A stretch of DNA of 64,000 nt from the NCBI GenBank assembly GCA_945910005.1, contig OX246741.1, positions 34,377,488 through 34,441,487 on the forward strand. The letters are read 5' to 3'. Below the pieces are notes generated by a model. It was not told the origin of the DNA. It did no database searches and was given only the letters and a program-made list of their open reading frames with translations. This DNA comes from Isoperla grammatica (taxonomy: Eukaryota > Arthropoda > Insecta > Plecoptera > Perlodidae). The position numbers and the translations under genes are program-made. Of the stretch, positions 14,003 through 24,941 are shown in pieces; within the stretch, counting starts at the first letter, position 1, and the number at the start of each line of letters is the position of its first letter.

Positions 14003-14793
14003 GTAAGACTAGGCCTACGCACTGTGTCTGTATAGATCTTCACGTTTTATTGACGGGCCCAAATAATCATCAGCTGATTGATCCTAGTCACTTGTGATAG
14101 TTTTGTTATCTTATAACCTGCTATTTAAGCTCAAACCAATGTTTCTCGTACTAATTGAGGACCAGTTTAACATCATGTTCTTACCTTTTTCTAACAAAAA
14201 TTAAATTTTATGAATTATTTATCCTTTTTCTATTAGAAGAGCAAGAAACTGGCATAGGCCGGTTTTTGTAGGGAAGAGAAGAATAGATGCCTACAGAATT
14301 CTAAATAGGTATGCAGCATAGGCTGATCATAAATTAAAGTGCCAAATATTGAAAATCAAAATATTCTACGGTACTGCTTTTCTCTCTCATGTAACCTACC
14401 TAGTAATATTGGTTCTTGAATAATTGGATCTTGGAAATTACTAAATTTTAATATTTTATTATGTAGGCTACTGACCTACCTAATACACTGCATAGGTCCC
14501 CAACTTAAAATGTAAACTTATTCTGTTTAATTGTTTTTGAAGTAAAAAGTAACTTAAATGTGTAGGTATCTCATCTGAAAAGGTTTGTCTATGAACTGGT
14601 TCCACTAATGTTGAATCACTTGTTTATGCAATGTGACATGCACACTTGCCTTCCTGATCAACTTGACCATGAAATTGAAATTGCATGTATTACAGTATCA
14701 CCTGAATACCTACTATTAAATCATTGTACTAAAGTAACAAATGAAAATTCTGTGTGGCTGGTCTAGTAACGTTCATAACCTCTTGGGTTCCAG

Positions 14794-14802
14794 GGTAGAA
14801 GG
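14794..14802 (+). CDS. shi: Candidate 9-nt dynamin microexon (Gly-Arg-Arg)
   Basis: GGTTCCAG precedes GGTAGAAGG, which is followed by a consensus donor, GTAAGTGAG. Phase 0 at both ends would insert GRR between the PH domain and GED without changing the frame. If the first donor is skipped, the frame continues as VSESSAEGSGEEDD, an acidic Ser-rich run like the normal linker. A longer form with a weaker donor is therefore also possible. Confidence 0.45.
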
Positions 14803-15378
14803 GTAAGTGAGTCGAGTGCAGAGGGTAGCGGTGAAGAAGATGATACGGTGCTGGCCCTTTTCTCTATTTACATTTACACCCACATAAGCCACGTTTTACA
14901 CGGAGCATCGCTTGCACAAACTATTGGCTTCCTCATTATGTTGTTCTCGCTAAATTTTACCTCTCAACTCGCCTATTCCAAGATCGCTTTCGCTTACTAC
15001 AGACATTGTATGGCTGCGCTCTGGTCATTTACAATTCTCTTCTGTCGAATGTTTTGTTCTCTCGGAAACATTTTCTTCTTACTACCAACTAATGACTTTC
15101 CTTTGGGGAGTTGTGCAGTTGACACAACTGAACAGCACACTTGGCGGAGTGTGCTTCACTCTTATGTGTTGGCCAATCGGAAAACTGAGCGTGACTTATC
15201 TGAGTGTAAATATGCTTGGTTTGGAGTCTGTATTTATTCCCTTACCCACTGACGATAATAATTCTTGGCCAGCCTGCTTTCACAAGTGGTTACTCTACTA
15301 ATATGTATGCATTTCTTGTAACAGTGTATAATACAGTGTAGGCATTTTTGTAAGATGAGATTTTTCTTAAGTTTGTAC

Positions 15379-15558
15379 TAGGGATGACATCCAAGTTGTA
15401 AATCATGCTTAGAAAATATTATAATTTCCATGAAAATGTAAGTGCTTTTCCATATTTTGTGTAAACACTCCTGTTTTAAGTAGCCTAAGAATCTGTTCCC
15501 TATAAAGATGGATCAAATTCAACTACAGCAGAGAATCAAGTATCTGATGTCATCCCTA
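15379..15558. mobile_element. 180-bp hAT MITE
   Basis: The TAGGGATGACATC left end mirrors GATGTCATCCCTA at the right end. Perfect 8-bp duplications GTTTGTAC flank it (15371-15378 and 15559-15566). It is too short to encode anything. It lacks the dense subterminal word arrays of the larger hATs in this window. Confidence 0.9.
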
Positions 15559-15755
15559 GTTTGTACTGTTTAGTTTGTACAATGTTGCTTTGCTAGGGCG
15601 AGCCATGTGTTGTTTCTACTTGCAAACTCTCAGGAACTCTCGATGTTTCAAGATTAAATTCGTCAGATGTCACTGAACCACTCCCCACAATATTCATTTA
15701 TCTCTTGGGTTACCTTTTTTAAACCCATTCTGTGTTTTCTTCCTCACTCGTACAG

Positions 15756-15767
15756 GAGGGCTATGAG
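15756..15767 (+). CDS. shi: Candidate 12-nt dynamin microexon (Glu-Gly-Tyr-Glu)
   Basis: A strong polypyrimidine tract and CGTACAG precede GAGGGCTATGAG, and the donor is GTTTGT. Phase 0 on both sides would add EGYE in the PH-GED linker. The isolated perfect acceptor tract in otherwise ordinary intron sequence is the main support. Transcript evidence is lacking. Confidence 0.45.
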
Positions 15768-16605
15768 GTTTGTACGATTTAATTGTTGCAGCAAGAATGT
15801 ATACGTAATGTTTATGTAGTGTTTGTTATCCTACCCATTTATTGTATGATCGGAGGGGCCAAACGGCTGTTTAATGCTTTGACAGGATTAAGGATATGGA
15901 ACCCAATAGGCTATAGATAGCCCAAGACCTGATCAGTGATTTCAAGGATCTTGAGTAGCAAATAGAAACACATACATATTAAACATACTCCATACAAATA
16001 GTATGTTTTGTGTGTGTATGTTATGTTTTTGCAAGGTTCTTGAATGGAGATAGTATTTATGCAATACTGTGTACTATGTACAAAACAGCACCGACCAGGT
16101 TAGCAGTTGGGTTCCTTACACTTCACCGTATCTGAACATTATCATACGTTTGCCCAATGTTTCTTAACGTACGTAGAATGTTTTCATTTCGATTGCTGTA
16201 ATGTATGTACTTACTGTGCAATCTCGTAGATCTCCTCGTTAGACCCGTGCAAGTCTGCTAGACCCCATAGTCCCTTGTACTGTACCACACTAACATAGTG
16301 TAACCGTGCACCGTTTGTTTCATGACTCATGTGAATGCATTTAAAGCACCGTACTTTTAGTGTTAACTGTAATTATTGTCATGCACACTGGTACTCTACT
16401 CACTAACGTATAATTTTGCAAGGAACGAAATTGTCTGGTTCCGTTGTCTTTCGTCTTACACTCCTCTATCGAGAATTTTGTTTATTGTTGTGTGTCTGTT
16501 AGATCTCCGACAAATAAATGAATTCATTTCCGGTTTCAGTTTAAATTGCTTCTACAAGTTAGGGTTTTGGGTTTTCTGGTTTAGAGCTTAGCACTCACTG
16601 TACTA
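15768..16605 (+). other. Dynamin intron sequence
   Basis: AT-rich intron upstream of the piggyBac remnant. No exon or repeat is identified. Confidence 0.5.
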
Positions 16606-16609
16606 TTAA

Positions 16610-17532
16610 CCCATCCAGACATCATTATTTTTCAAGGCAGTACCCCTGTATGCACCATTTAATTTGCAGGTAACCAAATAATTTACACAGTTCAAGGTAT
16701 AAACCACTGTAACTTTTTATTTTTTCGAGATACACCTATGAAAATTTCACCAATTTTTGCCAGATTTATGCAAGGAATAGATTGAGATGATTTACTAATT
16801 ACTTTTGTTATTTTAATTGTGTGTACAGTCAGTTAAAAATATTATACATTAGACAAGAAGACAACTTTTCTAGAATCATATCATTCCAATCAAAATTTTA
16901 GGACCATTTAAAAATAAATGAATATGAAATATATTTAGAAACATCTCTAGATTGAAATAAACACACCCACTTTAATTTATTTTCCATATTGATGCACCCA
17001 GAGAGTTGAAACTAGTTGGATGTCCTGAACTTGCGCGCGTATGCGCATTGGTAGGCCTACCTAAGCCTAGGCCTACTACCAAATCTTCATCTGAATCACT
17101 TTCACGCGATAAATCCTCTTCAAAATCACTTTCAGCCTATACCTCATCCTCAGATATAAAATCTCCCTCCAAATCATCATCATCATCACCATCACCATCC
17201 AAATCATTTAAAACCGAAGAAATACCAGCCGTTGACAAGCGCGCGTCTTTACTAGCAGCCATCTTTCCGCGTCGTCAAGTTTCTTTGCAACGCAAAACAT
17301 TTTCGATCACAATATCGATTATTTAAGATCGTACAAGGCCTGCCATCTATTGACAAGCGTGTAAACTAATACACTACAGTTACCGACACTACAGGAAACT
17401 TCTTTACCACCAACAGTGTCACCCATCCTGCGCAAAAAAATCCCCAAATCCCACCACGGGCAGAACTCGTGAAAGTGCTTGAAGGCCCGGGATGGCGACC
17501 ACGGGCAAAACTCGTTTAAATGTCTGGATGGG
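16610..17532. mobile_element. piggyBac-type element, internally deleted
   Basis: TTAA duplications (16606-16609 and 17533-17536) border inverted ends CCCATCCAGACAT and ATGTCTGGATGGG. This is the hallmark of piggyBac integration. The 923-bp interior carries only the start of a transposase on the minus strand. Confidence 0.9.
17031..17262 (-). pseudogene. piggyBac transposase N-terminal fragment, broken
   Basis: The minus-strand frame starts at the ATG at 17262. It shows the acidic N-terminus typical of piggyBac/PGBD transposases: a short leader, an Asp-rich tract and an EGDFISEDE-like segment. A TAG stop at 17137-17139 interrupts the frame, which then continues as an ESDFEED/SRESDSDED acidic run. 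The catalytic DDD domain is absent. It is a non-functional relic inside the TTAA-flanked element. Confidence 0.75.
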
Positions 17533-17536
17533 TTAA

Positions 17537-18622
17537 ACTTTGATAATATCTCCAAATGTTTTTTTCTTTTGTAATTTGTGCACAACAATGTAATTGATCT
17601 TATTACAGTATTCACTGTTTTTGAACACTGTATAGCTTTTATTGCCAATGCAAGAAGCTTAAAAATGCATTAAAACATAGCTATAGAAAGTTTCATAATA
17701 TCATAGCATAGAGAGGAGTCCTGCCTTATTTTATCGAGTTCTAGGCATGTTACCCTTGACAGTGTTTCTTCAACTACCGGTAGTAAAACATAGTTCTGCT
17801 AGTAATGAATGATGAGTAGAGCCCCGAACATCATTGTTTCTTTTTAAGCATAGGCTAATTCCATATTACTGTATGGGCAAGTTGGTTGTATACACCGGTA
17901 CATTTAACATTAGTCTACAGTATTTGTAAGTTATAAACATTATTCTGCATTTTGTTTATGAATGTGTATGTGTATATCTCACTCTTCCACCTATATGCAA
18001 CATTATTGTATTTGTATGTAAATCTCTTCTGTACAGCACTTATTTTTAAATACATATACGTATAAGAGAATTTTGTGTTTTGTGGAGTGGTACCAGTGTT
18101 GTGCTAACGTTAGGTAATAAGTTCTAAGACGTTATGTAGAAGGGGAGGTTTTGTCAGTTCAGATGAGGCAGTGTTAGTTTGAAAGCCGTTCATTAGGTAA
18201 GTTAGAATGTATGCGAGTGTTTAATATGCACAACATTGGTCCGTCTGCTTTATATTTTAAATTCTTTCATACATATACGTACACACGTCAATGTACATAC
18301 AATTATTTTTTCATAAAATTCAAAAACTTTTATTTTAAATTTTAATGTCTTGTAAAGATTCAATAGGCCTTATTGTAGCTAAGCGTAAAAACAACTTGTT
18401 CTCCACCTCTCGATTGGTAGCAATAACTTGCGAAGCAAACCTGGCATCCTCAATGCTGAATGTCTGTCCAAAGTGTTGCACTTGATATGCCCCGATATAC
18501 TTTGATCAATTTATTTTCATAATAAATGGGTACTGTCTTGTTCGCCGTAAGAATTAATTGTTAACGAAATGAGTTCGTGCGTGAGTCGTTGAAACGTGAC
18601 CTTGTGTTCGTGTGGTCCGCAG
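17537..18622 (+). other. Dynamin intron sequence
   Basis: AT-rich with many TGTA words. No exon or mobile element ends are recognised. Confidence 0.5.
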
Positions 18623-18791
18623 GGGGGCAAGGAGGGATCGTCGTCCATGGACCCACAGCTGGAGCGACAAGTCGAGACGATCCGCAACCTGGTCGACTCG
18701 TACATGAAGATCGTAACGAAAACGACGCGCGACCTCGTACCAAAGACCATCATGATGTTGATCATCAACAACGCTAAAGACTTTATCAACG
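18623..18791 (+). CDS. shi: Dynamin exon: GED (first half)
   Basis: After GTGGTCCGCAG the frame reads [19 protein letters not shown], then [20 protein letters not shown] and [13 protein letters not shown]. It ends one base into a Gly codon at [25 protein letters not shown] begins the GTPase effector domain, whose helices pack with the stalk and bundle-signalling element and promote assembly-stimulated GTP hydrolysis. Confidence 0.97.
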
Positions 18792-19089
18792 GTAAGTCTA
18801 CTACGTTCGTGAAACTCTTGTACACTGCTAAAGTTTTCCCAACTCTTGCGCTGACAAATAGCCGAGTTCAATAGTAGGCCTACCAACTTAATTTTCTACT
18901 TCTCCAGTTTCTAACATGCACTTGAAACAGATCCATTCGGGGTTATTTTGCGACAGTTTATTGAACACTAGAATACTCCAAAACTAGCCGATTTTCTAGA
19001 CTGATATATTAAATTTGTGTTAATGTTTTACAAGATGTTTTTTTTTAATTTATGTGACTTATGTGACGAAATCAGTTGTACTATTTGTA

Positions 19090-19330
19090 GCCTATAGGCC
19101 AGCGCAAGTTGGCCGCAGTCGATTAGGCGTCGGTACAGTAAACGTCGGTCTCTCCGTTCCAGGTTCGAATCCTGGCTTGGGCAGGGATGTGCATGAATGT
19201 CGTGTGGCATTTTTTCATCTTCGTAATCACCCACACATCGTCTCGATTAGCACCATTGTAAAAATATGCGACGCTAAACCCCAAATATCATCTATACAGT
19301 ATGTAGGTCAATTATGTATGAATGAGTAAT
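19090..19330 (+). mobile_element. tRNA-derived SINE
   Basis: An A-box-like TGGCCGCAGTCGATTAGG (about 19110) and a perfect B box GGTTCGAATCC (about 19162) form an internal Pol III promoter. Downstream is the word CACATCGTCTCGA (about 19233), shared with other SINE-like copies at 40160-40320 and 48280-48330. It does not fold as an intact tRNA. Limits are approximate. Confidence 0.6.
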
Positions 19331-19351
19331 AAAATGAATATATATATATAT

Positions 19352-19445
19352 TAGGGATGTCACAGGGTACCCGGGTACTCGGGTTACCCGGATCCAGAAA
19401 TTACCCGAATCCATTTTTAGGATCCGGATCCTTATCGGGTAGTAA

Positions 19446-19483
<38 letters not shown>

Positions 19484-19826
19484 GCGACGATATTTTTGCG
19501 GCTACTTTCCTTAAAGCTACAGTGAATTCCTGCTTGTGGGCGTGGCCAGCTGGTCGCTGTTTAGTACGCGCTGTCATTACTGCGGGCGAGTTCTGTGAGG
19601 CCATATACACTCCCCTCCCCCCGCCCCCCTCGCCCTTCCCGCGCGCAGCGGCCGCCCAGAGCCCAACCCACACGGGCAGAGAACAACCTTCAACCGCGTG
19701 GTTTCGGGGGGGGGGGGGGGTGTTATCAAGATAAGATGACATATATTAGGCTTTTAGGATTCGGGTAACCCGGTTCTTGGAAGGTCTGGAACCGGATCCG
19801 AATTTTCCTACCCTATGACATCCCTA
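19352..19826. mobile_element. hAT MITE with CCCGG/GGATCC subterminal words
   Basis: The left end TAGGGATGTCA and right end TGACATCCCTA are flanked by ATATATAT on both sides. The duplication is compatible with hAT, but the flanks are simple repeats. Subterminal sequence is full of GGGTACCCGG and GGATCCGG words. Inside are a 28-bp A-run (19453-19480) and a GC-rich core. Confidence 0.8.
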
Positions 19827-19839
19827 ATATATATATATA

Positions 19840-19940
19840 TATATATTGACCCCGTTTCCAACATTAATTACCGGGTAGGGGGGAGTAGCGAAGTACTCCA
19901 TGTCTTAGGCTAATGTCTTCGTTGCCGGCTAGCCAGGCCT
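19840..19940 (-). repeat. Dispersed repeat copy
   Basis: The reverse complement of about 19860-19933 matches 43508-43565: both share AGCCGGCAACGAAGA and ATGGAGTA...GCTACTCCCC. Two copies in opposite orientations point to an interspersed family, perhaps a SINE. Confidence 0.5.
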
Positions 19941-20078
19941 GACACAACCACCTCCTCAACCTCTTCCTCGATCACTTTTTCTGTGAATGAATATAAAAAG
20001 AAATTGTCAGATTAGTTGAACAAACGTCAATCAGATCAAGGGGCAATGTTGTATCTCGGGGTTCTCGTTTGGTTGCAG

Positions 20079-20295
20079 GTGAACTCCTGGCCCACCTGTA
20101 CGCTTCGGGTGACCAGGCCTCCATGATGGAGGAGAGCGCCGAGGAAGCCGTCAAGAGAGAGGAGATGCTGAGGATGTACCACGCGTGCAAGGAGGCGCTG
20201 CAGATCATCGGCGACGTTTCCATGGCGACCGTTTCCACTCCCGTTCCGCCGCCCGTCAAGAACGACTGGCTGCCCTCGGGACTAGACAACCCCAG
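20079..20295 (+). CDS. shi: Dynamin exon: GED (second half) and start of PRD linker
   Basis: After GTTTGGTTGCAG the Gly codon is completed, then ELLAHLYASGDQASMMEESA, EEMLRMYHACKEALQIIGDV and PPVKNDWLPSGLDNP. The exon ends two bases into an Arg codon at GTACGA. KNDWLPSGLDNPR is characteristic of arthropod shibire. The GED helix LRMYHACKEAL is conserved. Confidence 0.97.
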
Positions 20296-21000
20296 GTACG
20301 ACCCTGTCATAGATCTAGACTCCGTTGGTCAATTGGTCAATTCCCTTAATATTTGCTTAAATGAGCTGCGTTCCAGAATTCATCTCGCAAGTAATCTTGG
20401 ATTACCTGCCGTGACGCCAGGGCATAACAGGGACACTAATTGGATTTGTTTTGCTTTGTAAATGGAGGAATTATCCAATAGAATTGTACTATTGCATAGA
20501 GATTGATTCTGGAACATGTAAGAAGCCGTCTAGTATGGATATTGAAACATATATGGATTAATGATGGCTGAATGTGATAAGTAATTGCATGAATCCTGGA
20601 ACGCAGCCTAATATTTTGCCTGATTGGTATGTTATCAATATTGGTGGTTAACTCTTTACTAAGTATTTACTGCACCCTCAGGTTTGAATTCCGCGTGAGT
20701 GAAAATTAATTTTTTTTTACAATATTGAACCCCGTTCTGCCATTGTGCAACTAAAAAGAAAGTAGCTAATACAGTACAACCTTGTTATTACGTCTGACTC
20801 TGATACAACGTAGTTCGCATAATCATGTCGTTTTGATAAAGTCGTGGCGAAACCCTTTAAGACACAATGTTAATTTTCTCTTGATAATAGGTCATCGCCT
20901 GATATAACATCGAATGGGATAGTATGTCCCTTAATTAATGTCCCTACTTTAGTAAAAGGTTTGATGTAACGTCCTTTCAGACAAAATCCCTGTTTTTACA

Positions 21001-21022
21001 ATGCCCCCCCCCCCCCCCCCCC
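21001..21022. repeat. Poly(C) tract
   Basis: A run of C interrupted only near its end, within the Tigger-like element. Confidence 0.9.
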
Positions 21023-21518
21023 GCCGACCCTACGGAAACCTGCCGTCACCTACGCCGTCACCGGCGGAAACCTGACTCAGGTAGCGGGCCCAGCCTGCCG
21101 GCCAGTGCTTTGTTGCCCTTTATCTGTGTCTAATACATTGTCTGGACAAAGACCTAAAACTGAAATAAACCAGTTTATCACTCGTGAGATAGGCATAATC
21201 TTAAAGGCACTGGTTAGTCATGGTATCTCCTCCTTGATAAGAGCAGTGACAGCAGACTGTACAATAGCGCTGGCCAAATTAAAAGTGTCAAGGCCTTTAC
21301 CTAAGATAGTGAGCCATTCAAACGTCTACCCCCCTTCCCCCCTCCCCATAATGTGTAATTTAATTTTGTGTTACCATCTTGTAGGATACTGCAGGTCATA
21401 CAAGTGCAACAAATCTGTCACTATTTCAGTCCCTTCGTTATTGATGTTGCACCAAAGAGTATATTTACTTCAAACTAAGCCATAAATCAGTTTTTTTTAA
21501 AAGTTAATTTGATACAAT

Positions 21519-22202
21519 TAGGGATGACGAAACCCGACTTTTTTACGACCCGGGTACCCGTTCACTATACCCCCGGGTTACCCGGGTAGGCCTAGGTCTA
21601 ATAAAACAAAAAAAATCGTGTGGGGTGTCAAATCAACCTCTCAATATCGCTCTCGTCGAAAATAACGCCACAAATAGTGTATTGTAGAAGCAGGGATTAG
21701 GATGTTTCATTATATTTCGTGATGAAAAGTTGAACACCCATGACAAGAGAAAGTTACAACAGCGCGGGGGATCGAGGATCGGAGCGGGATGAAACAATGC
21801 GTTACAGCTGCCACTCAAGCTCAAGGCCACGGGCCGTCCGGCCCGTTGAAGTGTTGAATGGTTTGTATGCTTTGGGTGGGTGAAAGGGGGGTGGGGGGTG
21901 TAGGGTAGCAGCACCGCGGCCAGGCTTACATGAACAGGGAATCGGGCGGCATGAACAAAAGAAACTATCAAAGTGGACAGTTTATTTATAGACGCGATTC
22001 TATTTCTTAGGGAAATACCGCCAAGCACAAAAATAAAATACGTAATGACAGATGAATCAGTTCAAATTCAAAACATTTAGCTAATTCGCGGTTCTCAATT
22101 TCAGGAACCAGCTTTGTCGGGTAAACGGGTAGAGAAATCACAAACCCGTACCCGACTTCGTCGGGCGGGTATCGGGTACCCGGGTACCCGTCGTCTCCCC
22201 TA
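21519..22202. mobile_element. hAT element with CCCGGGTACCCG subterminal words
   Basis: The left end TAGGGATGACGA is mirrored by TCGTCTCCCCTA. Perfect 8-bp duplications GATACAAT flank it (21511-21518 and 22203-22210). Both ends carry overlapping palindromic ACCCGGGTACCCG words. No transposase is present in 684 bp. Level-1 insertion in the Tigger-like element. Confidence 0.92.
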
Positions 22203-22341
22203 GATACAATGTCCCGCTTGATATAATGTCGAAAATCAATGGGAGACCGTATGACAGCAGCGCTGCGAGCGTTCCTCCTGTTCACACAAATGTCAGTATG
22301 CCCCACACTTGACGCATACAATTATGATGTTGTGTAAATAC

Positions 22342-22747
22342 TAGGGATGAACATCGATAAAATAAAAACTATCGACAATCGAAAAGATGACTGCATTATC
22401 GATCGATAATATCGAACGATAATAAATTTACAAAATTGAAGTAATCTTTTACAGTTTCAGTGATATGTCGCCTAATCGAGCATATAAGGATATGGCAACA
22501 TTACTTGGACACATCTGACGTGACACTGCTGAGAGTATAATCACATTTTACGAGGCCCGAGGCCTAGTATTTTGGCAGTATCTTTGAGTATTTCAATACT
22601 AGAAAGGTCCGAGAAGAACGAAATAATGCTTTACGAACCCGCTTTTTTAGAAATCAGACCATTCGATAATATTGCTATTATCGATTATCGAAATTTTATT
22701 GCATATCGAATATCGAACGATAATATCGATTATCGTGTGCATCCCTA
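22342..22747. mobile_element. hAT MITE with ATCGATAATCGA subterminal words
   Basis: TAGGGATGAACATCGAT at the left and GTGTGCATCCCTA at the right are flanked by perfect 8-bp GTAAATAC (22334-22341 and 22748-22755). ATCGAT/TATCGATA words crowd both ends. Total 406 bp, also a level-1 insertion. Confidence 0.92.
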
Positions 22748-22881
22748 GTAAATACAGATGGCTGTGGGACGGCTTAACCTTACCCGCGCGCGAAGAGTGT
22801 GGTAGACTGTGTTATTCCATCAACCATTGTACCAGGTTTCACTTGTTTTTTCGATTCTTTGGCTGATTTTTATTTTTATTA

Positions 22882-23072
22882 AGGATGGTCCACACAGATT
22901 TTTTAAGCATAAGATTTAAGGTTTAACGCGTAGTCGTAAAGTTGGATCATAGGAAACACGTACTGGCGTTCACACAAGTTTTAGTTTTAAGACGTTGTTT
23001 TTAGTTTTAAGACGTTGTTTTCATTGTTGAAACCTTATGCATTATGTCTTAAAAATCTGTGTGGACCAGCCC
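22882..23072. mobile_element. PIF/Harbinger-like MITE
   Basis: The ends AGGATGGTCCACACAGAT and the complement of GGGCTGGTCCACACAGAT are flanked by TTA (22879-22881 and 23073-23075). That matches the TWA targets and GGSCTGG-type ends of Harbinger elements. It contains a tandem duplication of TTAGTTTTAAGACGTTGTTT near 22980-23020. Confidence 0.75.
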
Positions 23073-23590
23073 TTACATAACACTCATTAATAATTAAGTT
23101 TTAAGTGCTTAAGTGTGTCAATAATCAAAATTACTTTAAAATAATGTATTAGGAATATCAGATTTGGAGCACTTAATTGTAGTTGAGCTAGATATAATAG
23201 GTAAACTGAACGTCATCGCTCACAGCGCACTCTACCTGTCATACGGTCTCCCATAGTCCCTTCAGCGACGTTATATCAAGGTTGTACCATTGAGTTTGTT
23301 AGTGTAGGGTAGAGACCCAGCGGCCATTGGCGGCTCTCTACCAATAAATTTCCCGTGGACTCTAGTAGTGCGAGCGCGTACCGCTAGAAAGCGCTACATG
23401 TACCCACTGATGTCAGCGTTCCTGTTGAAAGAAAGGGATACTACGTAGTACGCGCAGATGCGACGTCAGAAGATCACATGGTGTAGTCCGAGCCTAGGTC
23501 TAGGCCCAACTCTTTTAGTCTAGGCCATTACTAGGCTACAATAAGCCTAGGCCTACATTAGTAACGTAGTACTACAGCCTAGTCTATATA

Positions 23591-24941
23591 CAGTAAACTC
23601 TCGTTAATACGAACATCAAGGGACCCAAAAATCGTCAGTTCGTAATATAAAAATTCGCAATATCGCAAAAACGTCGAAATTCAATAGTACCAGCCAAAAT
23701 AAACGTGTCTACAAATAATCAATGTTTTCCAATGGATAGTAGCGCGCGGGTATGATGTTTTGTGCGCGCATAGTAGGCGGACTAAGCAGGCACGTTGCAG
23801 TGAGCAAGCCACGCCCCTCAACAGCTGTAAGGGCTGGCGCGCGCATCCGATCCCGCCTGCGGGTGGTGGAGGGGGAAGGGAAAACCAAGCAGCAACAAAA
23901 CAAGTAGCTGCCTGCGACGACGTACGCTCGGCGGACAAAAATCTTGATACCTGCGCCTACTCTGCGAGTTGAACTCTCAGACACATTATTTTGTTTGTGC
24001 GGTTTACGTTTACGGTTCGTATTAAATAGGGATGTCAACGATTACGATTAAATCGATTCGATTAATCGATTATTAATCGAAAACGATTAATCGATTATTT
24101 AAAAAAAAATCGATTTTAAATTTTCGCGCTTTTTTAAATTTAGTTCTCAAGATCTGCCGCCTATTCGAGCGCGAGCACTAGCGCTAGCATCGCTATTGCT
24201 CAGTTTCATTTACAGTAGGCCTAGGCCTAGGCCTAAGAACATTTTGAATAGCTGTGTCTAGTCGCCTACCCTAGACCCAGAAACGAGTTGTTATGTTTGT
24301 TCACAAATAACAAGAGAAGTAAGGTTAGAAAAGTCGCTACAAGTTTTAGTTCACATCACTAAATTTTAATTACGCTGCTCATGAAAATAATAATATTACG
24401 ACGCATATTCAGCATACTTAATTACTTATTGGTTCAAAAAAAACGGGAAGTGAATAACTATAGCCCTTCAGGCCTAACTAGGACAGAAATTATCGTCGAA
24501 ATCTTGGACAGAACATAACAAAAATACTCCGTGACGTAAAATATATCGATAGTCGAAAAGAAGTCGAATTGCGAACTCGTGGCTTGCGCGGGCAATTCAA
24601 ACTAACCGAAACCAGACCGAAGTTTGGAAGAAACTTGCTACTATAACGACATTTAACAAAACGATTAAAATCGATTAATAATCGATTATGGAGGTGAAAG
24701 TGAATTCGATTATCGATTATAATAATTTAATCGTTTGACATCCCTAGTATTAAACAACGAACATTATGCATTAGTACCACCCAGGGGATAAATAATTAGT
24801 TCGTATTACGTATTATGCGAAATTCGTTATATCCGTTTTATTTAACATTGAGTGTCCTATTTACGCGGGCTGGATCTTGCTTACTATTCGTATTATCTGA
24901 GAATTCGCACTAACCGAGTTCGTTTTACCGAGGGTTTACTG
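23591..24941. mobile_element. Tigger/pogo-like element inside the long-TIR element
   Basis: The left end CAGTAAACTCTCGTTAATAC is mirrored by the right-end complement CAGTAAACCCTCGGTAAAAC, with TA on both sides (23589-23590 and 24942-24943). Excluding its nested hAT, about 620 bp remain and no transposase frame is visible. The interior repeats AATTCG- and ACGAAC-type words near both ends. Confidence 0.87.
24027..24746. mobile_element. hAT element with AATCGATTAATCGA words, innermost of nest
   Basis: TAGGGATGTCAACGATTA at the left and TTTGACATCCCTA at the right are flanked by perfect 8-bp GTATTAAA (24019-24026 and 24747-24754). Overlapping AATCGATT palindromes fill both subterminal zones. At 720 bp, it is the fourth insertion level. 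Confidence 0.93.

Noticed and set aside
14848..15252. 134-codon + strand frame in the intron after the PH domain
   Set aside because: Hydrophobic, unrecognised, with no good splice borders; only the first few acidic codons upstream of it could belong to an extended microexon.
17006..17326. Ser-rich + strand frame
   Set aside because: It is the complement of the acidic piggyBac transposase N-terminus on the minus strand.
18517..18886. Overlapping minus-strand frames opposite the GED exon
   Set aside because: They are antisense shadows of a conserved + strand exon.
19090..19200. Possible functional tRNA gene at the GGTTCGAATCC box
   Set aside because: The acceptor and anticodon stems do not pair, and a SINE body follows.
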